From an uncultured Candidatus Melainabacteria bacterium (GTDB taxonomy: Bacteria > Cyanobacteriota > Vampirovibrionia > Gastranaerophilales > Gastranaerophilaceae): DNA of 64,000 nt. Under the pieces are notes generated by a model that saw only the letters and a program-made list of their open reading frames with translations, searched no databases and was not told the DNA's origin. The stretch lies in the NCBI GenBank assembly GCA_934754515.1, contig CAKVIG010000006.1, forward strand, positions 106,797 through 170,796, given 5' to 3'. Below, piece by piece: positions 41,694 to 50,001 of this stretch. Every line of letters begins with the position of its first letter. Position 1 is the first letter of the stretch. Both the position numbers and the translations under genes were made by a program.

Positions 41694-41708
41694 TGTATAT
41701 ATAAAGTC
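41694..41708 (-). promoter_or_regulatory. Shared upstream motif ACTTTATATATACA (copy 2)
   Basis: On the minus strand GACTTTATATATACA lies about 27-41 bases upstream of the ATG at 41667. The spacing and sequence resemble the sites at 23695 and 49935. Confidence 0.4.
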
Positions 41709-41826
41709 TTTTAAGATAAAAAAATTGACTTTTTTGTTTTGATTATTAAGAATTGTAAAAAATTTACCTATGGACAAATGTTTTTGTGTGTTATAAAATC
41801 AAGTTAAACGATTAAAAGAGGTAAAG

Positions 41827-42069
41827 ATGGATCAAATTATTAAAGTGGCGTGGGAACTTAACGAAAACGCAGAAAACCGTTATAGATTAGTTTATGAAAT
41901 CGCTGAACTTGCTAAAAAGTTAGTTGATGAAACTCAAATGAAAAAAGCCCGAGACGAGTTCGGATTTGAGGAAGCAGTTACAGATAATGCATATAAAAAG
42001 GAAAACCCTGTTGAACATGCAATTATGGTAAAAGCTTCTGAGTCAGACGATACTGAACTTGTAGGCTAG
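41827..42069 (+). CDS. rpoZ: Probable RNA polymerase omega subunit
   Basis: The 80-residue protein contains ENRYRLVYEIAELAKKLVDE and, later, YKKENPVEHAIMVKA. This follows the omega pattern: an Asn-Arg-aromatic-x-Leu-Val helix with evenly spaced Ala/Lys, then the Asn-Pro-Val-x-x-Ala-Ile turn. Omega aids assembly of the beta-prime subunit. Length fits the short omega of many bacteria. SD AGAGG lies 7 bases upstream, and a terminator follows directly, so it is monocistronic. Identification is by pattern and not certain. Confidence 0.6.
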   Translation: MDQIIKVAWELNENAENRYRLVYEIAELAKKLVDETQMKKARDEFGFEEAVTDNAYKKENPVEHAIMVKASESDDTELVG

Positions 42070-42090
42070 TTTAACATTTTTAAAATAAAA

Positions 42091-42119
42091 GAGAACTTCC
42101 TATAAGGAAGTTCTTTTTT
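42091..42119 (+). terminator. Terminator after the omega-like gene
   Basis: GAACTTCC-TATAA-GGAAGTTC (42093-42113) is followed by six T. Confidence 0.88.
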
Positions 42120-42138
42120 ATTAGGTAGTTTTTTATAA

Positions 42139-42215
42139 GCCCCCACACAAATTTCTAAATTTCGAGCAGCAAGCTCTCAATTTGAAATTTTACCCTCCCC
42201 CTATAAAAGGAGGGC
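42139..42215. repeat. Dispersed GC-rich hairpin repeat
   Basis: A GCCCCC edge, AAATTTCGAGC and GCTC-containing inner palindromes and the terminal hairpin CCCTCC/GGAGGG resemble a diverged member of the CCCTCTCC-type repeats. No gene is seen in 42120-42297. Confidence 0.55.
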
Positions 42216-42297
42216 AAAAAAAAAATATGTAACAATTTGTAAAAAGCATGGCAAATTTTTTTATTGACAATACTTAAGATGAAAGGAAGGTTGTAGT

Positions 42298-42345
42298 ATG
42301 AACAAACACAGTAAAAAATTAATGAACCTTAAATGGGGGTTGTAG
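42298..42345 (+). CDS. Possible 15-residue leader peptide
   Basis: ATG at 42298 is preceded by GGAAGG and opens MNKHSKKLMNLKWGL, ending with TAG at 42343-42345, 4 bases before the ATG of the next gene. The segment GGTTGTAG occurs just upstream of both start codons. It could couple translation or act as an attenuator-like leader. Confidence 0.35.
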   Translation: MNKHSKKLMNLKWGL

Positions 42346-42349
42346 AATT

Positions 42350-43642
42350 ATGATGATTAATCCGGCTAAAATATATTCTACATTAGGAAACCCTAATTCA
42401 CTTGTGCCATTGGGCGTAAAAGATATTTCAAGCTGTGTGGGCATGACAGCAGGTTCATACGCAACAGGAAAAGAAGAAGGTTTTGACAGATTTATTGACG
42501 AATTTGGAACAGAGGCTTTATGGCTAGGCGGAATTCCATCTCTTAAATGGCTTTACGATAAAACTGTATTCAAAGCTTTTGGGTTAGACGCAAAAATCGA
42601 CCCAAGAAACCTTAAAGACATGGAGATGTTTGAGAAGGTTAAAAAGTATGCGCCGACTGATGAAGTAAAGAATAACTTAGAAAAAGCCGGCAAAAACAAA
42701 CGATTATTTAAAAACCTTGCAGCTACAAAGTTCTTCGCTTCTACTATTATCGCTGCAGGTGCTTATATAGGTTTAACAAAATTAAAACAATACTATACCG
42801 ACCAAAAAATCAGAAAAAATCTGATTAAAGAATATCAAGAAGAAGTTAAAAAGAAAGAAGCAGAAAACAAACAAGATGTTACAAAAGCTAAAGAACCGTC
42901 GTTTAAAGGTTTAGGCAAAATAGTGGAAGAATTCGCATTTTCTCCTGTTAAAAACATGTATATCTTAGATGGTTTCATTACGACTGAAAGATTGAAAGAT
43001 TCAAGAACATCTCAAGAATTTGCAGGATATGCAATTAAAGAAGGTTCTGTACTTGTTTTCTTGTATTATGCAGGTAAAAAAATTCAGCAATTTATGGAAA
43101 ATTCTGCAAAGAAGAACCACAACAAATCAATTACTTTAGATTCAAGAGTTTTAGAAAGTGAAAATTTGAAAAAGATTTTTCAAGATGGAAGCATTGAAAA
43201 AAGTATCAAAGCGTTTAATGATGCAAAATCTTCAAACGGCAAATTATACGAATTTTTACACGAAAATCCTGATAATGAGGTTGTAAAAATTGCAAAACAG
43301 TCTGACATATTAACAACTTACAAAAAAACAAATAAAATTGATTCTAGAGCGTTTGTAGATTTTGAAGAAGTTAAAGGTGTTAACGACAAACTTGCAGAAT
43401 TATACGGACAATATAAAGATGCGATTAAAAAAGGTGAAAGCATAGATAGTTTCTTCAATAAAGTTAGAAAATTGAAAAGAAATTCTATTAACATGAACAT
43501 AGGTGCTTGCGTCCTAGCATTAGGTGTTATAACTCCTGCTATTATGTTATTAAAGAGAATGACAGACAAATCAGGCCCTGAATTTCAAACAAAAAAAGAA
43601 ATTAAGGAACAGTTGATAAAAGAAGGTGTTATTCAAGCTTAG
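42350..43642 (+). CDS. Unknown multi-spanning membrane protein
   Basis: I do not recognise this 430-residue protein. Three hydrophobic segments stand out (about 127-145, 226-245 and 384-404), separated by Lys/Glu-rich helical regions. The first 80 residues contain a Gly/Trp-rich part (TEALWLGGIPSLKWLYDKTV). EPSFKGLGKI (182-191) carries the F-x-[AG] motif. It is probably an inner-membrane protein of a lineage-specific family also represented by the gene at 60723, which has a comparable plan. It is followed by a strong terminator. Confidence 0.75.
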   Translation: MMINPAKIYSTLGNPNSLVPLGVKDISSCVGMTAGSYATGKEEGFDRFIDEFGTEALWLGGIPSLKWLYDKTVFKAFGLDAKIDPRNLKDMEMFEKVKKYAPTDEVKNNLEKAGKNKRLFKNLAATKFFASTIIAAGAYIGLTKLKQYYTDQKIRKNLIKEYQEEVKKKEAENKQDVTKAKEPSFKGLGKIVEEFAFSPVKNMYILDGFITTERLKDSRTSQEFAGYAIKEGSVLVFLYYAGKKIQQFMENSAKKNHNKSITLDSRVLESENLKKIFQDGSIEKSIKAFNDAKSSNGKLYEFLHENPDNEVVKIAKQSDILTTYKKTNKIDSRAFVDFEEVKGVNDKLAELYGQYKDAIKKGESIDSFFNKVRKLKRNSINMNIGACVLALGVITPAIMLLKRMTDKSGPEFQTKKEIKEQLIKEGVIQA

Positions 43643-43662
43643 AAACGATAAACATAAAAATA

Positions 43663-43699
43663 AAAAATGGCGGAATGCAAAGCATTCCGTCATTTTTAG
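43663..43699. terminator. Bidirectional terminator
   Basis: The long stem AAAATGGCGGAATGC / GCATTCCGTCATTTT with loop AAA, flanked by A- and T-runs, lies between convergent genes. Confidence 0.88.
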
Positions 43700-43716
43700 A
43701 CTTTATTAAAACCGAC

Positions 43717-45585
43717 TTAACCTAATTTTTCAATCAAGCTTGCGTGTTTTGACGCAAATTCTTTACCTCTTGCAATAATTGCAGCTTTTAATAATGCGTG
43801 CAAATCAATTGGTTGAAGTTCTTGATAATTATTTGGAAGTCTAAGTGACCAGTTTTGGTCGCCTGATGTTCCAGGTCTGTTGTAAACATCATTGATTTGG
43901 AAATAATCAGTGAAGAACATTTGAACGTTTCTTGCTTTTGAAGCGAAGATTTCTGTCAATTTAACAAATCTCAAATATTCTTTATCTTGAGTCAATCTAA
44001 CAATGATATCGTCTTTATTTTCAGCTTCAGCAAACAAATCTTCTACAAGGTTTTTAGCGTGCAAATAACCTTCGTGAGTATTAATCATGCTTTCTGCCCA
44101 CATAGAAATCGGTAAATTGTCGTGAGTACCAACCATGTTCCAAACGTGTTCTGTAATGTTTTTACATCTATATGGATGTTCAGGTTTTTCAGGAACTACA
44201 AACTGAGTCAATCTCATACCTTGCAATTCGTATTTCTTCATTACAGCGTCAACAGGGTTTGTTAAAGTACCCAAGTCTTCGCAAACAATTGCATTTTTGT
44301 CCATACCGCACTCTTTTGCAGCTGCAATAACGATTTTTTCAATCAATCTGCCGTAAAGCTTGATTTGTTCTTCTGATAAAGTTTTAACTCTTTTTTCCTT
44401 ATCAGCTTCTAGTGACCAATCCAAATCTTCGTTTCTTGCAATAGCGTATCTTGAAAGTTCAGGATGTTCAGGAGATGAATACAATCTGCCTGCGCCTTCT
44501 TCGCACATTGGTTTTCTACCAACTTTATATACCCAAGGATCAATTAAACCAACGATGTGGTCAATTCTTACACCACCTGGGTTATCTTTGAACATCTTTT
44601 TGTAAAGGTTTTTCATCAAGATACCGCCTTCACCCAAAGAACCGTCAGCATTGAACATCTTATCAGGATCCATTACAGGGAAGCCCCAAGCTTGACCGTC
44701 TTTTGAGAAATAATCAGGAGGGCAGCCTAAATACCAGCCTTCCAAGAATAATGATTGATAAGCCCAAGCATCTCTGTCAGAGAATGCAACTTGACGGTCT
44801 GCAATCATCTTGATACCTTTTGATAAAGCAAATTTCTTTGTTTCTTCGTTTTGGATTTCTAAAACGAATTGGCAGAACTTGTAGAATTCGATTTCATCTT
44901 CGTATTTCTTTCTGATGTCTGCAATTCTTGCTTCTGCTGCTTTCTTTTCTTCTTCTGATTTTGGATTCATCAAATTTTTATCTGATTCATTTTTCCAAGT
45001 GTACCAAAAGTCGTTATCGTTTTCGATAGAAAGTGCTTCGTACAATGAGTCGTTATCCAACCAAAAAGCATTTTCTTTTTTGAATTTTTCGAAATCTTTC
45101 TTTAATGGAGAACCGAAAAGTCCGCCGTGGATTTCTTTAAAATTATTCCAAGCTTCTTTTAAAGCTTCGTTTTGAGCCTTCATAATATATGAATAAGCTG
45201 TTTTGCCTTGGTTTTGGTTTGGATTACCTGCAACAACTTTTTCAAAAGTTTCTTGAGAAAGAATGTTGTCCCATTTTTTTTCAGTCAATTGTTTTAGGTC
45301 AATAAACAATGGGTTGCCTGAAAAAATTGTACCTGTGTATGGTGAAGAGTCTGAACTCTTTGTTTTACCCGCAGGTCCAAGTTGAAGTGCGTTAAAAATT
45401 CCGTGCGCATAGTCGATTAATTCGTGTCCGGCAGTTGAATTGAATGTACCGAAACCTGTATCTTCACCGTCTTTTGAAGGGAAGCTGCTTCCGTGAATAA
45501 TTAGCGCAAAATTATCTTTGCCAAGTGCTTTTAAAGCTTCTGACACAAGTTTAGCGTCAGCTTTTTTTGATGTTAAACAGACCAT
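43717..45585 (-). CDS. malQ: 4-alpha-glucanotransferase (GH77 amylomaltase)
   Basis: This enzyme moves alpha-1,4-glucan segments and works in glycogen and maltodextrin metabolism. The 622-residue protein shows the GH77 hallmarks: ADRQVAFSDRDAWAY, the nucleophile region GGVRIDHIVGL, the acid/base IVCEDLGTL and the third carboxylate in VGTHDNLPISMW. The segment FQINDVYNRPGTSGDQNW near the end is also typical. SD AAGGAG precedes the ATG. The N-terminal ~60 residues diverge from standard MalQ but retain LQLGPAGKT. Confidence 0.85.
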   Translation of the reverse strand: MVCLTSKKADAKLVSEALKALGKDNFALIIHGSSFPSKDGEDTGFGTFNSTAGHELIDYAHGIFNALQLGPAGKTKSSDSSPYTGTIFSGNPLFIDLKQLTEKKWDNILSQETFEKVVAGNPNQNQGKTAYSYIMKAQNEALKEAWNNFKEIHGGLFGSPLKKDFEKFKKENAFWLDNDSLYEALSIENDNDFWYTWKNESDKNLMNPKSEEEKKAAEARIADIRKKYEDEIEFYKFCQFVLEIQNEETKKFALSKGIKMIADRQVAFSDRDAWAYQSLFLEGWYLGCPPDYFSKDGQAWGFPVMDPDKMFNADGSLGEGGILMKNLYKKMFKDNPGGVRIDHIVGLIDPWVYKVGRKPMCEEGAGRLYSSPEHPELSRYAIARNEDLDWSLEADKEKRVKTLSEEQIKLYGRLIEKIVIAAAKECGMDKNAIVCEDLGTLTNPVDAVMKKYELQGMRLTQFVVPEKPEHPYRCKNITEHVWNMVGTHDNLPISMWAESMINTHEGYLHAKNLVEDLFAEAENKDDIIVRLTQDKEYLRFVKLTEIFASKARNVQMFFTDYFQINDVYNRPGTSGDQNWSLRLPNNYQELQPIDLHALLKAAIIARGKEFASKHASLIEKLG

Positions 45586-45672
45586 AAATTTTACTCCTTA
45601 TTTCTCTTCTGAAATTAAGTGTATCATTTACAAAATTTTATTTCAATAAATATAAAGGAGTTGTAACAATGT

Positions 45673-46461
45673 TTAGAGCGTAATAAATTTTTCCATAGCT
45701 TTCACAAAGCCGTCATTAAATACCGTATCTGTCACATAATCAGCAATTGACTTCAACTCTTCTGTCGCATTACCCATCGCAACCTTTATTCCGCCTGCTT
45801 TTAAAAGTGCAATGTCATTGTTTTGATCGCCAATAGTCAATGTTTCTGCCTCATCAATTCCCCAATATTTTTGCAAAAATTTAACTGCACAATATTTCGA
45901 ACCTTCTTTATTTGAAAATTCCAAAAAATAAGGCGTAGATTTAATTATGTATAAATCCGGAAAAACCTTTGGCAATTCTTTTTCTAAACGGTTGATTTTT
46001 TCAGGATTGTTATAATCAATCGCAAGAAGTTTGTTAACACTATTTTTTTCTATGTCACAGAAATTTTTAATCGTATATTTTGTATGCAAATTATTACAAT
46101 AACGCTCGATTTCAGGACATTTGGACTCTGAATATAAAATATCATCATTATATAAATTCAAATGTATATTTTCTGACTTTGCCCAATCAATAACTCTTTG
46201 AGCCTGTTCTTCCGTCAAACATCTTTTATAAAGCGTTTCTCCATTATATTTCACTAGTCCGCCTTGATAAGAAATAACAGGAGTATCAAGCCCTAAGTCT
46301 TGGGCAATAAGTTCAGCAGCAGCGTTCATTCTACCTGTAACAAGGACTACTTTAATCCCTTTTGCGCAAAGCTCTTTAATACATTTTTTCACGCCTTCGG
46401 TAAAATTACCTTCAGGGATTAAAATCGTACCATCAATATCAGTTGCAACAAGTTTTATCAT
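45673..46461 (-). CDS. Cof-type HAD phosphatase
   Basis: The 262-residue protein has all four HAD motifs: nucleophile LVATDIDGTIL, Ser/Thr motif VVLVTGRM, a conserved Lys in NKEGSKYCAVKFL, and the acidic motif TIGDQNNDIALLKAGG. The cap domain between motifs II and III is of the Cof (C2B) type; this group dephosphorylates sugar phosphates, FMN or PLP. The start overlaps the upstream TolC-like gene by 4 bases (ATGA). Confidence 0.9.
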   Translation of the reverse strand: MIKLVATDIDGTILIPEGNFTEGVKKCIKELCAKGIKVVLVTGRMNAAAELIAQDLGLDTPVISYQGGLVKYNGETLYKRCLTEEQAQRVIDWAKSENIHLNLYNDDILYSESKCPEIERYCNNLHTKYTIKNFCDIEKNSVNKLLAIDYNNPEKINRLEKELPKVFPDLYIIKSTPYFLEFSNKEGSKYCAVKFLQKYWGIDEAETLTIGDQNNDIALLKAGGIKVAMGNATEELKSIADYVTDTVFNDGFVKAMEKFITL

Positions 46462-47720
46462 AATAATTCCTCTTCAATCAAGATATCATGCCCGATATCT
46501 TGCATAAGTTCTAAATAAGAATAAAAGTGTCTTGACATTGCTGTCAAATATTGGCTCAAAACCTCTTGGTGCCCGTTTTCGTTAATTACCAAATCAGTAT
46601 AAGAGTTTTTGCCTTTAATATAACCTTCGGTTGAAAGTTTTACGATTTTTTCCGAATCTTGAAGAATCTTTTTAGAATGTTCCATATTTTCTGCCGAATA
46701 TTTGAATGTGTTGTAATCCTTCTTTAATTCATACTTAAGCTGATATTCGTAAGCTTTTTTGCTCGCTTTGCTTCTTTCCAAAAAGATTTGCGCCTTCTGA
46801 ATTTCAGGTGTGAAATTGTAAAGAATCGGAACATCAATACTTCCGCCAACGAACGCACCGCCATAATTATTTGGTGCGTTACTGTGCGCTTGCCAAGCGT
46901 AACCGCCGGCAACACTCACATCCGGCACGCGATTTCTTTTTGCCATCGTAACTTCAAGTTCCGATTTATCAATATTTTTTTGAGAAATCTTAACCATATA
47001 ACTGTATTGAAGCGCAATGTTTTCTAAGAAATTGTATTCGGGAAGCTTGATATTTAAAAATGCCCAATTACCAAGCAGCGAGGCTTCTTTAGTATCATAC
47101 ATAACACTATCATCGCCCGTATTTAAAATTTTATTTAATTCAAATTGCTTCGCTAAAAGGTTCGATTTTGCGTGATTTACTGCAATTAACTGCTGTGCAT
47201 ATTGAATATCAGCCTTCAAGTTATCAATCTCATAAGACGGATATTTTGGTTTGTCGGTTGTAATTTGAACCAAATTTTTAAATAATTTCAAACGTTCTTC
47301 TTGAATATTATAAACTGATTTTGCATAAAGAATATCAAAATAAGCCTGCATTATTTGCAATTTATAATTATGTTCTGCCTGTTTTAATTCGGTTTCTTTA
47401 ATATTATATTCTTCTGTTGCGACTTTTTTCCTAATTCCACGCTTAAGAACTTCTATCGGTAATGCAACACCTGCTTGCGAAGAGTTGCCGAGCGCAACAT
47501 TCCCCATTACAATATTAGATTGAATTTGCGGATTTTGAAGACGATTTGCAATTTTAATATCTTTTTCGGCTGCCTTAAGTTCCATTCGCTTAATCTTTAA
47601 ATCACAATTTTGCTTAAGCCCTATTTGTATCATTGTGTCTAAATCAACGTTTTTAACATTTGCAAACGCCGAAACTTGCACTGCCATTATTAAAATTAGT
47701 GTAAAAATAAATCTCTTCAT
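46458..47720 (-). CDS. TolC-family outer membrane efflux protein
   Basis: From ATG 47720 the 420-residue product has a Sec signal peptide (MKRFIFTLILIMAVQVSAFA). Two long helical repeats follow, with NPQIQSNIVMGN and YNIKETELKQAEHNYKLQI in the first and PDVSVAGGYAW and LERSKASKKAYEYQL in the second. This is the pattern of OEP channel subunits. Such proteins form trimeric outer-membrane tunnels for efflux pumps or type I secretion, but no pump gene is adjacent. An upstream in-frame ATG (47753) lacks the signal-peptide alignment. No Shine-Dalgarno is seen; a TAAAAT lies 8 bases before the ATG. Confidence 0.88.
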   Translation of the reverse strand: MKRFIFTLILIMAVQVSAFANVKNVDLDTMIQIGLKQNCDLKIKRMELKAAEKDIKIANRLQNPQIQSNIVMGNVALGNSSQAGVALPIEVLKRGIRKKVATEEYNIKETELKQAEHNYKLQIMQAYFDILYAKSVYNIQEERLKLFKNLVQITTDKPKYPSYEIDNLKADIQYAQQLIAVNHAKSNLLAKQFELNKILNTGDDSVMYDTKEASLLGNWAFLNIKLPEYNFLENIALQYSYMVKISQKNIDKSELEVTMAKRNRVPDVSVAGGYAWQAHSNAPNNYGGAFVGGSIDVPILYNFTPEIQKAQIFLERSKASKKAYEYQLKYELKKDYNTFKYSAENMEHSKKILQDSEKIVKLSTEGYIKGKNSYTDLVINENGHQEVLSQYLTAMSRHFYSYLELMQDIGHDILIEEELL

Positions 47721-47764
47721 ACAAGGATATTTTAGCATAAAATAATTAAACAAAATTTTTATCT

Positions 47765-47770
47765 TATAAT
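47765..47770 (+). promoter_or_regulatory. -10 box six bases before the EamA start codon
   Basis: TATAAT is followed by 6 bases and ATG at 47777, with no Shine-Dalgarno between. This suggests a leaderless mRNA. The -35 region is weak. Confidence 0.5.
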
Positions 47771-47776
47771 TTAATC

Positions 47777-48604
47777 ATGCTAAGTACTTGTATCGGGATT
47801 CTAATAAGAATTTTTTCAAATTCATACCTGAATGTGTTTCAAAAAATTTTGACAAACAAAGGTCAAAAATCATCTGTTGTAAATTTTTACACATATTTAG
47901 GTCTATCAATTTGCGGTCTGTGTTTTCTAAACAGAATTACATTTTCCGGCGAAATATTAATTAACGTCCTTATTATGGGATTTTTAGGGGCATTAGGCAA
48001 TTATTTTATAATCAAAGCCCTTTCTCTTGGAGATTTATCAGCGATTGCACCTATAAATTCATACAAGCCGATTGTTGCTATGATTATAGGATTTTTATAT
48101 CTAAAAGAAATTCCGAGCCTTACCGCTTTTTTAGGCATTGCTTTAATCATATTCGGCACATATTTTGTTCTGGGTATAAAATCTCAAACTGCAATAAATT
48201 CCAAAGCGATTTTATACAGAGTTTTAGCCCTGATTTTTTCGGGAACGGAAGCAATTTTTATAAAGAAAATTATTCTACTTTCAGGAGTTACAAATGCATT
48301 CTTTTTATGGGCATTTTCAGGATTAATTTTTTCATTTTTATTCCTAGCAATTTCAAGACACAAACCGCAAATAAAATCTTACAAGCACCAGCTTCTTTTA
48401 GTTTTAGCCGTTGGAATTATGCAATATTCTACGAACTATGTTTTCGCAAGAATGAACGTGTCATACGCATTGGCTTTATTTCAACTTTCCACAATTTTAA
48501 GCGTATTTTTAGGCGCAAATTTATTCAAAGAAGAAAACTTCAAAGAAAAACTTATAGGTTCAATAATTATGGCAATCGGCGCGGTTATAATTATCTTAAA
48601 TTAG
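47777..48604 (+). CDS. EamA/DMT family transporter
   Basis: The 275-residue protein has ten hydrophobic helices in two repeated halves, each with the family pattern: AIAPINSYKPIVAMIIGFLY in the first half and ALFQLSTILSVFLGANLFKE in the second. The DMT superfamily exports metabolites, amino acids or sugars; the substrate cannot be predicted. The gene overlaps the convergent tag gene by 4 bases at the stop codons. Confidence 0.85.
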   Translation: MLSTCIGILIRIFSNSYLNVFQKILTNKGQKSSVVNFYTYLGLSICGLCFLNRITFSGEILINVLIMGFLGALGNYFIIKALSLGDLSAIAPINSYKPIVAMIIGFLYLKEIPSLTAFLGIALIIFGTYFVLGIKSQTAINSKAILYRVLALIFSGTEAIFIKKIILLSGVTNAFFLWAFSGLIFSFLFLAISRHKPQIKSYKHQLLLVLAVGIMQYSTNYVFARMNVSYALALFQLSTILSVFLGANLFKEENFKEKLIGSIIMAIGAVIIILN

Positions 48605-49143
48605 TATTTGAAACAACCTTTTTCATGATCATCAACAACTCCAATCGCTTGAAGATACGAATAAATAATTATGGTGCCGACATATTTCATCCCCCTCTGC
48701 TTCAAATCTTTAGAGATTTTATCAGAAAGAGGTGTACTAACCGGCAGAACATCTGAACTGTTTTTAACGACCTTGTTGTTAGTAAATCCCCAAATATAAT
48801 CAGAAAAGCTACCAAATTCCTTTTGAATATCAAGAAATATTTTCGCATTATTGATGGCTGAATTTATTTTACTTCTTGAGCGAATGATTTTTTCGTTATT
48901 TAAAAGTTCATTAACTTTATTTTCATCATAAGATGCAACTTTTTTTACATCAAAATTATCAAATGCTATTCTAAAATCTTCACGTTTTTTAAGAACTGTT
49001 ATCCAAGATAATCCTGCTTGAAAAGATTCCAAAATTAAAAGTTCAAACAGTTCTTTATCATCATATTTAGGCACTCCCCACTCTTCATCATGGTACTTTG
49101 TATAAATTGGCGAATTTTCATCAACCCAATGACATCTTTTCAT
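48601..49143 (-). CDS. tag: DNA-3-methyladenine glycosylase I
   Basis: Tag removes 3-methyladenine from alkylated DNA in base excision repair. The 180-residue protein starts KRCHW and has YHDEEWGVP, the pocket motif ESFQAGLSWITVLKKREDFR and the C-terminal DDHEKGCF. The two Cys and two His form the zinc snap unique to this family. Length is normal. Confidence 0.95.
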   Translation of the reverse strand: MKRCHWVDENSPIYTKYHDEEWGVPKYDDKELFELLILESFQAGLSWITVLKKREDFRIAFDNFDVKKVASYDENKVNELLNNEKIIRSRSKINSAINNAKIFLDIQKEFGSFSDYIWGFTNNKVVKNSSDVLPVSTPLSDKISKDLKQRGMKYVGTIIIYSYLQAIGVVDDHEKGCFKY

Positions 49144-49190
49144 AACGAATCCTTCTAAAAATTATTTATTCTAAATAATAACACATAAAA

Positions 49191-49212
49191 AAAACGCCTT
49201 TCGGCGCAAAAA
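49191..49212 (-). terminator. Weak terminator after the Gly/Asn-repeat gene
   Basis: The short GC stem CGCC-TTTC-GGCG is followed on the minus strand by eight T. The stem is only 4 bp, but the T-run is strong. Confidence 0.5.
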
Positions 49213-49257
49213 AATTGGTTAATTAATAAGGTATTTTATAAGGTTATTTGTAAGTTA

Positions 49258-49905
49258 TTATTTTTTCCAAAATTTTAATTTAGAAAGAAAACTTGTATTT
49301 TGTGATTGTACTTTAACAGGAGCTTTCTTTCCCTTTTTGAGGCATAGCATTGTAGTTCCGATAATAATGCCACCTGCGATTAAGCCTTTTATTATATTAG
49401 GAGTATTCGCTACAGTTTGTCCGAGTTTACCAAAACCACCGCCAAAACCATTTCTTCCTGCTGGTGAATTATTTGTTAAAATATTACCGCTTACTCCCCC
49501 AAATCCATTCATGCCTGCTTGCGAATTATTAAAGCCAACATTTCCGTTTACACCGCCAAAGCCATTTATGCCTGCTTGCGAATTATTCATTCCGATAGAA
49601 CCGTTTATACCGCCTAATGCGTTCATGCCTGCATTCGCAAATCCGTTGTTATAACTACCTCCTACATATCCTGCATTTAAATGTCCTGCTGTTCCATCCT
49701 GAAAGCCGAGATTTGTTCCGCTATAAGAAAAACTATCAGGATTCATTCCTGCTGTTTGGTAAAGATTGCCTTGAGCAGCCATATTCAAATAAGGATTTTG
49801 CATGCCGGCTAAAGAGGATACATTCTGTGAACTTGCCAATTCAGCAGGTACATAATCCAAAATTCCTTGATTATACAAATTTTGTAATGAATATAAACTA
49901 ACCAC
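49258..49905 (-). CDS. Gly/Asn-rich repeat protein with a C-terminal membrane anchor
   Basis: I do not recognise this 215-residue protein. It has about three and a half tandem 19-residue repeats, each like GINGFGGVNGNVGFNNSQA (about 93-160), in a Gly/Asn/Tyr-rich stretch. A hydrophobic helix (about 172-190, IIKGLIAGGIIIGTTML) and a basic tail (KKGKKAPVKVQ ... KFWKK) follow. There is no N-terminal signal peptide, so it is probably tail-anchored. The repeat variation suggests recent expansion. The shared ACTTTATATATA motif lies about 30-45 bases before the ATG. Confidence 0.75.
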   Translation of the reverse strand: MVSLYSLQNLYNQGILDYVPAELASSQNVSSLAGMQNPYLNMAAQGNLYQTAGMNPDSFSYSGTNLGFQDGTAGHLNAGYVGGSYNNGFANAGMNALGGINGSIGMNNSQAGINGFGGVNGNVGFNNSQAGMNGFGGVSGNILTNNSPAGRNGFGGGFGKLGQTVANTPNIIKGLIAGGIIIGTTMLCLKKGKKAPVKVQSQNTSFLSKLKFWKK

Positions 49906-49933
49906 TTCTAAACAGCCTTTTTAATTAACTACA

Positions 49934-49952
49934 CATATATATATAAAGTTTT
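49934..49952 (-). promoter_or_regulatory. Shared upstream motif ACTTTATATATATA (copy 3)
   Basis: On the minus strand AAACTTTATATATATATG precedes the start at 49905, at a distance like that seen at 23695 and 41694. Confidence 0.4.
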
Positions 49953-49966
49953 TTTCTTCTGAAAAA

Positions 49967-49995
49967 TTGCTTTATTTGTTACGGTTTGTTAAGAT
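49967..49995 (+). promoter_or_regulatory. Possible promoter TTGCTT-N17-TAAGAT, leaderless
   Basis: The -10-like TAAGAT (49990-49995) ends 6 bases before the ATG at 50002, and TTGCTT (49967-49972) is 17 bases upstream of it. No Shine-Dalgarno is visible. Confidence 0.4.
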
Positions 49996-50001
49996 AGATA
50001 T

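Noticed and set aside
49337..49654. 105-codon frame opposite the Gly/Asn-repeat gene
   Set aside because: It is the antisense of a repetitive coding region and has the Pro/Phe-rich composition expected of such a shadow.
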